From Lingula anatina (Eukaryota; Brachiopoda; Lingulata; Lingulida; Lingulidae), in contig NW_019776100.1 in assembly GCF_001039355.2 (NCBI RefSeq), positions 1 to 64,000 on the forward strand: a stretch of 64,000 nucleotides of DNA, given 5' to 3'. Of this stretch, positions 49,152 to 61,265 are shown in pieces. Every line of letters starts with the position of its first letter. The first letter of the stretch is position 1. The translations under genes were made by a program, and so were the position numbers. The notes beneath the pieces are model-generated. The model was not told where the DNA came from and searched no databases. It was given only the letters and a program-made list of their open reading frames with translations.

Positions 49152-49502
49152 AAAATAAAAAATTGACAATGAAAAAAGTGCAGGACACACAATGGTCTAG
49201 TAGATGCTTTTTTCAGCTTTGATTCAGTATTTAAAGATACTGTCTAACAATAGTCTTTAATAGTTTTATCGAGTGACGAAATATACAGGCTAATGACAAA
49301 GACAAAAGACTAATGTTTGGTTATTCCCTTTTAGGTTGAACGCGACATTATGATTTGGAACAACAAGAAATTCGAAAATAAGCCACTCCTCGTGAAATCT
49401 CGGGCAGACGAGCGTATTGCAAGATATCGTCGATGGTTTTCACAGTTCTACTCCGAAAATAGTCCCCGCTTGTCATTGCACAAAGAAGGGTTAGACTGGT
49501 AG
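36959..49502 (+). CDS. nvd: Cholesterol 7-desaturase (Neverland/DAF-36 Rieske oxygenase)
   Basis: Rieske non-haem iron oxygenase that converts cholesterol to 7-dehydrocholesterol, the first step towards ecdysteroids, dafachronic acids and related sterols. It acts at ER-type membranes. Exons: 36959-37394, 47203-47391, 47650-47828, 48109-48354, 48898-49071 and 49335-49502 (TAG), totalling 463 residues. There are two hydrophobic helices (about residues 4-20 and 54-75). The Rieske cluster is Cys166-x-His168 and Cys186-x2-His189 in YCSHMGANL...CIECPFHGW. The mononuclear iron motif is Glu272-x3-Asp276-x2-His279-x4-His284 ([13 protein letters not shown]). The C-terminus has [11 protein letters not shown], typical of the family. 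The preceding ORF extension to GTG at 36941 is ignored in favour of the ATG at 36959. Every catalytic ligand is present, so the gene looks functional. Intron 1 is about 9.8 kb and contains an assembly gap. Confidence 0.95.
38913..39080. mobile_element. Short element with GATCGATC/GGATCGAT ends, copy 2
   Basis: It begins AGATCGATCCAACTCC and ends TTGGGATCGAT. The interior shares CAGATTA, TCACCAGCTT and TTGCATTCAGCG-like blocks with the reverse strand of 15269-15441. It is a diverged member of that family. Confidence 0.5.
39831..40009. mobile_element. MITE with CAGGGGCGGATC ends and 5-base flanking repeats
   Basis: CAGGGGCGGATCCAG on the left and CTAAATCCGCCCCTG on the right are near-complementary. 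GTTAT stands immediately outside both ends. The interior repeats GACCGTCTTCCG. The 179-base length and lack of coding sequence mark a non-autonomous DNA transposon. The CAGGGGCGGAT terminus is widespread in animal genomes; superfamily not assigned. Confidence 0.8.
40295..40337. repeat. (GA)n microsatellite
   Basis: About 21 GA units in Neverland intron 1. Confidence 0.95.
40606..40630. other. Assembly gap (25 N)
   Basis: Twenty-five undetermined bases. The right flank starts with a G-rich run, which may have stopped sequencing. The flanks do not repeat each other, unlike the three single-N joins. Confidence 0.98.
42549..42580. repeat. G-rich tract, quadruplex-capable
   Basis: Four or more runs of at least four G separated by A, TTGA and A on the plus strand. 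Confidence 0.7.
43213..43304. repeat. (GA)n microsatellite followed by G-rich run
   Basis: About 50 bases of GA repeat are followed by about 40 bases that are almost all G, broken only by A and C. Confidence 0.95.
44351..44380. repeat. Four-tract G-quadruplex motif
   Basis: G5-T-G7-T-G10-T-G4, four runs with single-T loops, an unusually tight quadruplex pattern inside Neverland intron 1. Confidence 0.85.
45525..45525. other. Single undetermined base (assembly join)
   Basis: One N. Unlike 2394, 26551 and 36176, I found no repeated sequence on its two sides. Confidence 0.9.
47442..47482. repeat. (GA)n microsatellite
   Basis: GA repeat 50 bases after the Neverland exon 2 donor. Confidence 0.95.
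48825..48889. repeat. (AT)n microsatellite next to Neverland exon 5
   Basis: About 32 AT units end eight bases before the AG of the exon 5 acceptor at 48898, occupying the place of the polypyrimidine tract. Confidence 0.95.
49116..49150. repeat. (TC)n microsatellite
   Basis: TC repeat about 45 bases downstream of the Neverland exon 5 donor. Confidence 0.95.
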
Positions 49503-49589
49503 TGGATCTGAACAAATATTGGTTCCCATCAAATGGCCATTAGCGTTGAGTTATGGGAAGACTCTTCGTGGATTCATCAGGGGCTGAGC

Positions 49590-49590
<1 letters not shown>

Positions 49591-49664
<74 letters not shown>
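49591..49664. repeat. (AT)n microsatellite
   Basis: About 37 AT units in the Neverland 3' flank. Confidence 0.95.
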
Positions 49665-49667
<3 letters not shown>

Positions 49668-50906
49668 GATGGCTGATAGCTCTCAAAATATTGTTGTAGG
49701 TTAATAATATTGTCTGCCGTAAAAGGTTTCATCTGCGGTTTATTAACTCATTTTTAGAAATACCCAGTTGACAAACGAGCCAATACGGGACAATTACTTA
49801 ACAAGTTTTAAAAGGGGGAGATGTCAGCGTTCTTTTATTACATCATTCAGAAGAGTCTAATCATACACAGACGGATATTAGGATATTGTATTTATTTTCA
49901 TATTCATATTATATTATTTATTTTACGTTGGTTCGAATATGCCACTTATAATCATACATACCACAGACGTAAACAAGCAATGTGTTTGTATGTGTGCGTG
50001 CGTGTGTATATGCATGTATGTGTTAGTTTTTTGTTTTCTCTTTGCCCTCACGGGATCTTCCGCTTATGCATACTACAGTATAGATTGGAATATACTTTTC
50101 ACGCAATTTGGAATTAAGGTGCTGCAAAAATCATGACGGTGTACTTGAAGTACATTGAACTAATGAGCTACAGTATATACGGGTTACAGTATATAGCTCA
50201 TTGATTTAATGTAGCATCCAAAAAAACTTGTTCTATAGAATCTTTTCTCGCGAATATAACGTGTTTTGCTGTTAAGCAGGACTGAGCACCCTTTTATCTG
50301 TTTGAACACCTGTGATCATTAAAAAATAAATAAAAGAAAAAAATAAAACGGTCGTTAATTCACTTGTACATGTAGTAATGGTGAATGGGGAAATTCGAAA
50401 GAGTTCAGAACGAGGCTGTCGGCACTACGTGACGTCATACGAGACTAGAAAACGTGCAAGAATCTGAGGTGGAAGGAACTTTTTAGTGACTAGAGTGAAA
50501 CTCTGTGCACTGGCAATGTCGTCAATACAACAGTAACTCAGAAACAACCAGAAAACAAACCCGTGGATAAATTCTGTCAGCTTTCATGTGTTGCTAGCTA
50601 GTCTGCCATTATTTCTGACCATAACTCCCCGAAATCTCCCTTGATTCTACGTAAAAACTGATCTCCATTCCATTAAAAATTATACGAAAACTGATAGACA
50701 ATAACAACACCGCAATTCTGAAATAAAAACTTTGTTTATTATTTTATATTATTTTATCAAGAATAATTTCATGCGTGAAAACAGCATAAATCAAAGAATA
50801 AATGAGAATATTACTGTTGAATGCGTATAGTTGGCAGCCCCGCGTCGTGGGAACATCATAAAATTACAGTAGCCCGATCCAATGTGGATCCTTTTTAGGT
50901 CACTAC

Positions 50907-50908
50907 AA

Positions 50909-50955
<47 letters not shown>

Positions 50956-50958
50956 AAA
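50907..50958. repeat. (AAAT)n microsatellite
   Basis: About 12 tetranucleotide units ending in a short A-run. Confidence 0.95.
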
Positions 50959-51463
50959 AAATTATCTGAGTCGTGCACGACACGGACATTTTGTGTAATA
51001 CCTGCATAACTCTGATTTTGCCCATTATTTCTCTGTTTTACATTATAGCAAGGTGTTTTTGGTTAAAACTCCTTGAGTAAAGTACCCTCCAACATGAAAA
51101 GAAACCAACTTATTACTAATCGTTATGAAACTGTCACGTACATAATACACAAAAAGTCATCGTTGACGTAACTCAGAGAATCACTTTTTTTGTGGACTGT
51201 TTGAATGTTTTGTATAACTGTATCATTATGTGATACATGTATAAGGGTTACATACTACCTTAAAACAGATATTTAAGTAGAATTGCAAAATGCAATCAAT
51301 ATTTGAAAAACAACCAAAACGAGAAATATTCTCAAATATAAATGAATATGAAAGTATTTTAGGACAGTTGTGGAATGGTTTTGCCAATATTTCACAGGAA
51401 TTGTTTGTTTTGGATACACGACATTTGGTCCTGACTTATGGCAAACGTATGCGTGTACTAAAG

Positions 51464-51682
51464 CCCCCTTTACACTGGATGGCGTCCTTTCTGCGTCCAA
51501 CAGTACGGCCCTATTTGAGAGTTAAGAAATTATAATATTTTACGTGCCGACAACTGGCCGAACATTGAGCATTCATTCTGATACAAAATCAATGCTCGTG
51601 TCTCTGTATTAAGACCACAGCGATGCCAAATTTCATGGTCGCAGAAAGGACGCAGAAAGGACGCCGTCCAGTGTAAAGGGGG
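51464..51682. mobile_element. MITE with CCCCCTTTACACTGG ends
   Basis: CCCCCTTTACACTGGATGGC at the left matches the complement of GCCGTCCAGTGTAAAGGGGG at the right, with the match running on through CGTCCTTTCTGCGTCC. The arms are about 35 bases and the element 219 bases. It is non-coding. It probably forms part of the 3' untranslated region of the minus-strand sulfotransferase. Confidence 0.85.
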
Positions 51683-51722
51683 TATAAGTAGTTTTACTGG
51701 CTACTTCACAATTGGTCGGTCA

Positions 51723-54700
51723 TCAACTGGCTATTTTCTCTGGTCCGTTATCAGCTGGCTGTTTTATTTCATTTGCATGCCATTTGAACCCATCATCCCC
51801 CAAGGCCTCTGCCAGGAGATCGTTATGCTTTGCATAAAAGTTTCTAAGAAGAATCTTCGTACGCTCCAAGGCGTCACCGATTTTAGTGTTGTTTTTTGAC
51901 CGAGAATTCACCGCCCCTTTTCTTAACACTTTGTACTCTTCTCTCGCATTCAGATCACCTGAAAAAATATATTATTACAGATTGTTACGTATAATACGTG
52001 AATAACAGCTTTTGAACGTAATCAAAGACTTTGCTGGAATTAAGAGACTTAGATTTCTAGTGAGAACTGTCTAAGATTATGAAAGAAAATGCGAAATATA
52101 AAAAATATAAAAAATCACATGGTGTGTGACTTAGAAAAGGAAATAATGTAAAAATATAAAGCGTGGAAACGTGAAAGGTAGAGCTACGGTTTCGGCTAAG
52201 GTTTCTGGCTACGAAAGACTTGGCAGCACATGGGAATACTGATACCCTTTACCAGAGCCACCGATTGATTTTTCACTAGATCTTCACAGATATGTCTATG
52301 GTTAATTCATACTACTCTTCTCCACGTGTTGGAGAAAAGTTCATATACTCAATCTGCGGTCCTTGAAGAGGGTAGGGAATTGATCATGTAATGTCTCCTG
52401 CTCATCAGTAGGGCTTGGATGTGCCCCGGGGAACAGAACTTTTGAACATAAAACAATTATATATTGTCATGATTCTTCATTTAATGATATAAATATAATA
52501 AATGTTTCAGATGCATTGGAAGCGTGGTAATTGCATTAATTTATCTCCGTCTACTTACGTAGGCCCAGAAAATTGTAAACTCTGTTTAAGGATTCATTCA
52601 TGTTGTTATGGTAATCTTCCAGCCTTAGGAATAAAAGCTGGTCACGCGGGAACACCCTCAGGTAGTCGTTCACGTACACATGATATAACCCAACACGGAG
52701 GCGAACAATCTGTAACAATGAAAACAAAACTCATTAGCACCCGGTTTGTAGTAGGAGTGGGAGAAGGAGGAGGAGGAGGAGGAAGTTGTGAGTTTGACTA
52801 CCCTTTTGGGAGCCAGAAACATTCCTCGTGCCAAGCCAAAGAAGCAAGTGGGAGAGCCTTTGTAGTAATGCTTTATTATTATGTGTACAAGGAAAACTTT
52901 GCTCTTTACTTGATTTGTTCATTCTGTTTAAATTATTTAGTCGTAGGTCTACTGTTGGATTTTTCTGCTGGCGTTTAAATAGCAATCAAGTGAAGTATCT
53001 TGGTTTTTTAATTAATTTAAAGTAAACCTTCAGCCTTCACCCCCATATTTTTAGAGGAAATAAGTTTTCCATGCAAAAGCTTATGCGCCCCCCATATCTG
53101 AGGGGCCAACCACTGTCTCTGGTGCTGTGCTGGTTTAGAGGAAGTCACCTTTGGAACCCAGAAAATCTGGGTATTGTATAAGAATTCCAACCGTCCCTAA
53201 ATATAAAGTCTATCAATTTCGATAATTTAGATAGAAAAATCAAATTTCAAGATACCCTGCAACTTACCCGTAAAGCCTCCTGAGAGTGAAGAGTTCGATT
53301 GTAAGCACAGCTTCTCACAGAGAAGGTTTTGGTGCAGTTGTCAAACAATTCTACAGCTTGCTTCGCCAGCGAGTGGAATCTCTCTGGGGATTTCACGCCT
53401 TTGTAGAAGAAAAGATAATCTGAGTATAGCCTGGAACAGAAGAATGCGTAGGGATTTACTTTAAAATTAAAAGGAATGTCAACATATTTGAGGTTTCTTA
53501 ATTTCTGTAAGAAAGGTATTCACTTTTTAAAAAAATTCACGTAAATTTTAATGCGATCACCAAAGCTACAAAGACTATAACCGACTGTGCTCTCAATGTA
53601 GGCCTATTCTCAAGAAAATATATATGTAGTTCGACCTACATGTAAACAGAGTCTAGAGTACAATCTAGAAACTTAGAACTGGAGAAGTTTTTAAGGATCG
53701 TAACTTTTTGAACTGTTTTGGATGTATGGTATGCTTTTGTGATAAAGAGAAAAAATGCTGAAGTTACCAAAAAAAATTTTGTTGGTGTTTATTGTGAATC
53801 GGCCAGCTCAGATTAGTGGCAAGCAAAAATTCGTTTATAACTCCATGGAATCTCACCTCTCAGTCGGTTCCCTAAATATGGCCAAAATTTTGGCCCCTGG
53901 TTGAAAGTAGCGTATGTAATGCGCTGTGGTTATGTTTGGCTCGTGAAGCTGGGGATTGTTGCCCAACAATCGGATCCAGTAGTCGTTATCAAACAAAGTA
54001 TTGGTGCTGTAATCACCTGAAATATTCACACCATGATAGGTTAACTTTATTTATTTATAACTGTTATTTGAATCTAGAAAATTGGAGATATATGAAATTG
54101 TGGACAGTGTGTTCAAAATCCAGATATAACTTATCTTGTCCATTCTCGAAAAAGAGGACTTTCTTTTACTTCTGTTTTATTGTCAAAACATTATTCATAT
54201 AATAGGTCAAAGAATTTGGTTTAAGCATTTTGATAATAAGAAAACAGAATCACGTGTAGGTATCCGTTATATTCCAGATGGTTTCCCAAATTGTGAAAGT
54301 AGAAAATAAAAATGAAGAACGCAATTTATGAAAAAGTTCGAGAGAGTGTGTTTGATGGGTCTATTCACAATTGTTTCCCTTGCTGTCGGCGCATCAAACA
54401 CAACCATCATGGGACAAAGTACAAAGGAAAATGTTCCAGTTCGTGGAGAATCTTAGCAACAAACACTAAATGTGTTGCAGCATTTTCTGGTTTATTTAAA
54501 CATATTTTCCAGTAACAAAATTTGTGTTTTAGAACATAATACTTTACCCGAGTTCAAGTGTTGGAAATTAGTAAGTAACTGAAAGGGTGGCACAAGCAAC
54601 TCACAAGAAACTCAAGCGATCTTCCTCTATTCCAAAGTCAACTCGGAATTCACATTCACAAAGCATCTAGCAATAACTTTTTATCATGTTCCAGTTATTC

Positions 54701-56910
54701 TTGTCTATCCAGGAGTCAATCTAAATCACTATATAAATTTAAGGTCAAAGCAAACACCCAGAATTTCAAAGAACCGTCGACAAGTCTTGCGTTTGCGTGT
54801 TTTCTCACCATTTCAGCCTATGAAAGCCTGAGGCTATGATCCAAAGGCCATCAGAATTTTTATTTGCACAGTTGTTACATATGCCTGCTTGCGTGCATGA
54901 AGATTGACACAGGCCTATATAAAAAGAATAATAAAAAACTGAAACGCATCGAACCTGACATTTAGGGTAGCTTATAGCAAATTGGCTACAGTAGGGAACT
55001 CCGAAATTTTAGGAACACGCGACCCATTTCTTGCTTATCGATATCTGTTATCTAGCATTAGTATTATTTGTGGAAATAATATTGACACACGCCACCACAA
55101 AATAGAAATTTATGCCGTAACTAAGGTAAACAGGAGTCGAGGTCAGTGACATAATAATTCGGGAAATAATAACAACTTTTAAGACGAGGCAGATGAAAAG
55201 CATTGACCATGGCAGCGTTGTAGGTCAGGGTTTCTTGTTTCAGGTTTGCGGCATGTAACAAGGCATAAAAAGGGACAGGACATTAAATTTCATCCTCTGA
55301 TCCTGGTCTCCAGAACCCTATCCCCCCATCCCCCCCCCCCCCCCCCCACACACACACGTGCTTGCGCGTGCATATCTTTTAAGTCGAGGAAGATGAAAAG
55401 CACTGGCTATTTAAGCGTAGTGCCCCCCCCCCCCACACACCTTCTCTCTACATTTAACTACGTAACAGTACAGCAGGTAATATTTCAACTGCGTCTCATT
55501 TTCTCGCACCTGTGAAACGAGAAGGGAATTAGTCGCAGCTTTCCATAACATTGTGATCTGTTACATGCTGTGTGCAGGTGAACGCCGCCATACTTCGTGA
55601 CAGCTTAATGATGGACTTTGATAATGTTTAGATCAATTTTCACAAATGATAAGTAACTAACGTTTGGGTCCCATTTGCTTGAATTACAAAATAATAATGC
55701 CAGGTGCAAAAGCTTAATGTAAATATGTATTATTCATGAACCAAAGTTTTCTAAAAATTCCGTAATACCCAGCTGACGTACACATGAGGTGTATTTATCG
55801 CTTTGACTCATACCCTGGTTTTCAGTGTACTAGCTGACAGTAACCATAACTGGCAACTGAATAGTATGCCTATCACAAAGATAACCCCTCTACTCAGGGT
55901 GTGTAAATTATATTTAACTTACCGACTATTTGATGGTGCAGCTTTGGACAAGTTGTACAGGTATATTTTTCGATCACTCTTGCAGGGTAATCAAAGAGGT
56001 CCACAAAGTCTATGAATGGCACTCCACTCCCGTTGCCTGCTAAAAGGGGGAGAGGAAGTATATATTAATTAAGAGTACAGCATACTCTTACAAAAATATT
56101 GTGAAAAGTTTATGTTGCAGTTAATAATAATTATAATACTGAATTCAAATGTGTTGCAAAATAAATGGCACAATTTTCTACGAAAACCTTTCAGACGCTA
56201 ATGATGCCAACAAATAGATAAATACAAACAAGATTAAAAAGGGACTCACTGGCATGGGCTGTTAATCATATCTCAATATTCAAAATGGCTTTGGTAGTGG
56301 TGATGAATTTATCAACCTGTCTCCGATCCATTCCCTACCCCCTTCGTCCAACTCTCAGTCTTACAGTGACTACTTGGACGAATTGCCCAGGCAAAAAGTA
56401 ACTTGGGCTCTATAAGATGTCGTATTACCTGCGGTATTATATGCTAATCTCCCCCACCACTGTGACATCTTCAGCAAACCATCGGCGACGTCAGGATGAC
56501 TCAGGATCCGCTGAAACAGGTCCGTTGTTCCGCACTTGGCAATTCCTGCCAGGTAGAAATATGGTATGCACCGTAACCGTTTTTTGTTTTGAGACCACCA
56601 GGAATACAAATTGAATTCCCACGACTTAAAAGCGTTACTGTTTTTCTTAGCGTAAGGATGGAACCTTCCGTACCAGTTGTCTCTGTATATTTTCCCTTTT
56701 CCAATTAAAGGATCGAAGTCTTCGTACCAACACGGGTTTTTGTATTCGGGAAGGAATTTTGGTGGTTCCTAGAATGCATTTCATACATAAAAACAAATGA
56801 GTATATGATAAATATACACGTATACGTAAATATATACGTATAAGTTAAAAAATATATCTAAATTAAATGTTTTGTGGGAAACTCTAGAGTCCGTCTGTTT
56901 AACAAGAAAA

Positions 56911-56957
<47 letters not shown>

Positions 56958-58735
56958 ATGAATGTGACTGTTTGGCTTGACGTCAACAGTCAGACGAGAG
57001 CCAGTCAAGCAGGAGACAAACCGAGTCAACGTACGGGGTGCAGTTTAATGAAAATGGGTCTATGCTGAGCTGACGACTTGCTGATCTGAACATCCGACCA
57101 ACTTCAAATGCACCTTGTATATAGACATGATGCTACCAAAATATCGACCACTTCTGGGTACCTTTATATTTTACTGTGTGTACTAGCATCGTAAAATTTA
57201 ATGTTATCTTCCAAATTAAAAATTCTCATGACAGGAAGTATTAAAAATGTTTGAACATTTTCACAGATGGTGTTTTTAAAATCGAAAATATCTATTCATT
57301 CGGGTTCAACCCAAGGTAATATAAATATGAAGTGAATACTTTTGAAACATATTGTCCATGTATTCAATTTGATCTGAGTCGATCATAATGAGATAAGCGA
57401 AGTTTATTCTGCTTTCAGAGTAAGTGGATGCCACCATGTGCACTTTACCTTCAAACCTGTCATCCAACGAACACTTTTCTCTATGCTCTTCTTCATCCCC
57501 TCTGACAGACCAGCCGGAAATCGATAAGTCTCCAGATCTGATGGCGGTTTCTCAAGATTTAATGTTAATTTCTGTCCATTTCCCCCCGGGTTCTCCAAAC
57601 CAAACTGATGGTGCATGGGTTTATGTTCTCGAAATATAAAATGCATTCGACGATGTTGGAATTGTCCTGAAAAGTGAACGGGACAAGGATTTATAAAACA
57701 AGTTTCCAGCTGAGCACACGTCCCACCTTCTCCTTTCACACTTATCAGAAAGAACCTATATCGTGAATATGGGTAGAAAAATTAAAATAAAAAATTTTCA
57801 ATTTTTCTGGCAGTCAAGCCTTTACTTTAAAAAAATATGTGACCGACCATCTCTCAAGCGACTTTCAAACTCAAAATCCCAATTAATCAAACGTTTAAAA
57901 ACCAACAAAATCTTTGTTTTCATAAATATGCTTTTGAAAAAAAACATTACGCATTAAAGGTCAAGTCTTTACAATTTATAATGAGGGTGCTTTGAATAAG
58001 CTCTGCATAAATTAAGATAAATAAATACGATAAATATCATTATTAAGAGGAAGAAATTGTTTTCACAATGATAGCGTTTTCTTCCATGGAGAGCAGTTTT
58101 ATACTTCCAAACTCATATAAACCTCTCTCATCTAGGTAATAAAGCAATAACGAAGCGAACAGTGCATGTAAAATCGGTAAGAAGATAAAAAACGTCGTCT
58201 TGTGTCAGACATTCATGTCTCTCTCTTAATGTTGTATGCAGTGAAGTGTAAATTAAAATGTTTTTAGTCATAAAGCGCCACGTTTATTATTAAATCGAGA
58301 ATTCCATGTAGATATTTAAAGTCGTTGTCAGTCTGCATAGTACACTTTTCGTCTTAAAAACTGCACCCTACCCCCACTGTGAAATGAGTGAACTCTCTCT
58401 CCCTCTCTCTTTATCTTAAGACTCATCGTTTGTTGCATGTTCCTTAACTTCAAATTCAGTGAATGTTTTATCTTTTCCCATAAGTTCGCCTTTTGAGTTA
58501 AAAACTTAAAAGGTATGTCTAAAGCACATTAAAATTAACTTGAAAACGCAGCGCAGTACATAACGTTCCGGCTATTAAACCGAAATAGGCCTGTGTAAAA
58601 CCCACAACTTTTGCTAGATACATTAATCTTACCATTAAAGCCCAAATAGGTAGTTAGACCAAAGGCTGAAATGCAAAACAGGGCAGTGAATACTAAATTC
58701 CTCCCCTTCAATCCGCAAGTAAAACAAGTCGCCAT
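51723..58735 (-). CDS. Golgi carbohydrate sulfotransferase, CHST15-like
   Basis: Type II membrane sulfotransferase that would transfer sulfate from PAPS to a glycan in the Golgi. CHST15 itself makes chondroitin sulfate E, but the substrate here is unknown. Minus-strand exons: 58735-58633 (ATG), 57666-57449, 56768-56429, 56036-55923, 54016-53857, 53430-53268, 52709-52559 and 51958-51723 (TGA). All are in frame, giving 494 residues. A signal anchor is at about residues 13-31 (LVFTALFCISAFGLTTYLG). The 5'-phosphosulfate loop is YLAGIAKCGTTDLF (Lys185, Gly187, Thr188, Thr189). The 3'-phosphate motif is IFREPTERLYSDY with Arg307 and Ser315. N-glycosylation sequons include NIT, NCT, NRT and NES. 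The C-terminal region is LRLEDYHNN..., as in this family. The call to the CHST15-related group is good; one-to-one orthology is not shown. Confidence 0.88.
52243..52374. mobile_element. Short element with TACCCTTTACCAG ends, copy 2
   Basis: TACCCTTTACCAGAGCCACC on the left and GGTCCTTGAAGAGGGTA on the right are imperfect complements. CAGATTTTCACAGAT-like blocks inside match 33230-33331. It sits in the last intron of the sulfotransferase. Confidence 0.6.
55175..55420 (+). repeat. Diverged direct repeat with C-runs
   Basis: CTTTTAAG.CGAGG.AGATG followed by AAAAGCA.TG occurs at about 55175 and about 55376, 201 bases apart. C-runs (55320-55348 and 55424-55434) followed by CA repeats come after. 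It lies in a sulfotransferase intron. Confidence 0.6.
56908..56960. repeat. (AAAT)n microsatellite
   Basis: About 13 tetranucleotide units in a sulfotransferase intron. Confidence 0.95.
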
Positions 58736-61265
58736 GCTCTGCGAGTGTGTTCAATCCGGTTCGAACGATTGTCGATTGTTATGTGCACGGCCTTATTAAT
58801 CTTGGTCCACGCAAATTAAAGCGGGTGATTCTTATTCTGTCATTAAGACATGCTTTAAATGTCCTTTTGATTCCAACCTGAGTTAACCCATACAGGCTGA
58901 CACAATTCGTTTCGCCATCTTCTCCAAGAATAAAAGACAGGCTAAAATAGCTGTGTCTGCAGCTGTTTCTGTTGCAGAGAATAAAGCGTGAATCTCAACC
59001 CAGTCCGTTCTTGATGCAGCATGGATATCCCCGCTCTCGCTATTATGAATCCACCTGAAATAAATAGATATCCTATGCAGGGTTGGTTTCACTGCCCTGG
59101 TGAGTAGTTTCTCGCTTGCGTTTTAGAAGCGCTAACTCCCAAACGTATTACACTTGCTCTGCCCGCTAACGAGGTTAAGAACAACACATATCTGACATTT
59201 TGGTCGATTAATGTTCCTATTCACACCTGAGTCGTATGGAGCCCGACTAATTCCGACCACTGAATTAAGAGCGTCAGCCTGCGATGAAGACCAGTATGGG
59301 AATACGTACATATGCCTGCTAACATGAACGCCGCAGTCAAAATGCACCTTATCACCAAGGACAAGTCGGCGGCATAACTAGTCCCATTGTATTGAGTAGG
59401 AACTTTATTTGAAAGCGTCACGCAATGACTATTAAATAGGCCCTTATTCATTGTACATAAACCGTACAGGTTATTCTTGATTCTACGACTCCTAGACCCC
59501 AGGAAGCAATATGTGAGACGAGCATTCTTTGCAGCTAAAGTGTGATGTTCCATCAGTCAGATTATCAGACGAGAATCACGAGACCTTCAGTATTTCGACG
59601 ATCCCCATCTACGTAGATCTTGATCACATGTTACCACGTGCCTTGACGTGCACCTCTAAACACTGGCCATGTGTCTGTCTGAAACAGCATACTTTCTTCA
59701 TATAAAATCGATGTAAAATGTGCTATGCGACTACATACTCTTAAAAGGTAAACGTTCTTAATTTCTACCTACTCGTGCACATTGTCGTGCTTTCTGTGTT
59801 TTCCAATGAGAACCCAACATATGGTCATTCATTTATGCACCGTCAATACACGTTAGTTGCACCGATACAGCATCAATATGCGTTATGTAATTTAATAAGA
59901 AAACGTTTAACTAGTTTAGTTTAGGTTTCAATCAGTCAATCACAGACTTCGCTTCTCCAGAACTGCCAGTGCTAGATGTGACTTGTTAGTGTGATTTTAC
60001 ATCTGCGTCAAAATATGTCGACATAAGAATTGTTTCATATTTTCAAATGTTCCAACACAAATCTAAACTTTTAAAGGTAAGTGTTAAGATTTTTTAAGAA
60101 GTGTCAACATACATTAAAATAGTCGATCCCATATTAGCGATTCATTCTAGAGAGGTCAAGTAGATATTCTTTGGATCGATCACTGCTTTTATTGTTAAAC
60201 GAAGCTTACAAAAAAACACTTATGCTTAATAATTTTCTATCAGCACAACAGAGTAAATCCCAATAAATACATTTTATGCTACACTTGTTATAGCTTTTCA
60301 CTTTGAACACTGAACAGATATCGAGCCAGTTTGAACAGCCACCACAAACCCAATCAATAAGGCAAATACATACCCACGGTAGGATGTGACGCGTCCTGCT
60401 GAGAAGATATGAAATAGTTGTCATCAAATATAATTCAGGTCCCGATCATATTAATAAGAATAATTCAGCATATTCCAGCTGTATTACGTTTCAATCGTTG
60501 GTGAAGAAATCAGGAATATATTGTTTTCAAAAGTATTTGTTTTTATTAACAACGACATTGTGTTAGCGGTGCATTGCACCTGATAAATGGACCTTGCGGA
60601 CTCGATGCCTGTTTAGCTCTGTCCAGAAACCTAGAAAAGAGCATTGTACTTAAGAAATGTCTCAGAAAGCAAATCGAAAACCCATGTATTGATCTGTTCG
60701 ATAACCTAGAAAGTGGTTTTCTTTGTACGCATCTGCCAAATTAAAATAACAATAAAAAACTAAGTAATAACAACATCTTTAAAACATTTGAATTTCTTTA
60801 TTCAATGTGTAGTATCATTTTCCCCATATTTTCCATGTTTCATTTTTCTTTTCATATACTTAAGTTGATGCATGCATACCAGTATATAAATGAAGAGGTA
60901 TTCAGGAAACAGTTATTTCAGACTCTCTAGATGGTGTTTTCATGTATGTCCAGTGAAAGTAGAATGCTTCGATTTCCCTTTAAATTTTCAAACATCGCAG
61001 TCATTCTTATGTCAGACTTTTCCAATAGCGATAATATTTTTATTCATAAAATGTATTAGTAGTCATGTAATTTTTCAAAACTTTTGAATGAACACCTTTT
61101 TGTTTTCACTAACAAAACACTGTCAATTTGTTTGAATTTAATGAAAATTTGTCATGATGACTGAATTGTTAGACACACAATCCCTAAAACTGATGGTGGG
61201 AAGGGACGCCAGGCGAAACATGGGAAACTCAAATGCTACTGGTAATATAGATATGCATCCTATTT
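58736..61265. other. Intergenic region between the sulfotransferase and AGK
   Basis: This is the 5' flank of the sulfotransferase and the 3' flank of AGK (both on the minus strand). Minus-strand open frames up to 110 codons (59553-59221) have no recognisable protein features. I see no repeats of note and no further gene. Confidence 0.5.

Larger units (their letters stand above)
49503..51722. other. Convergent intergenic region between Neverland and the sulfotransferase
   Basis: It holds a long (AT)n run (about 49591-49664), an AAAT tetranucleotide run (about 50907-50958), AATAAA motifs near 50325, and an inverted-repeat element at 51464-51682 that ends 40 bases from the sulfotransferase stop codon. 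No gene was recognised. Confidence 0.6.

Noticed and set aside
58750-58765. GGTTCGAAC, a tRNA T-loop-like sequence
   Set aside because: No matching anticodon arm, acceptor stem or A-box around it on either strand.
59221-59553. Minus-strand open frame of 110 codons upstream of the sulfotransferase
   Set aside because: No start context, splice framework or family resemblance; the length is within chance expectation for 64 kb.
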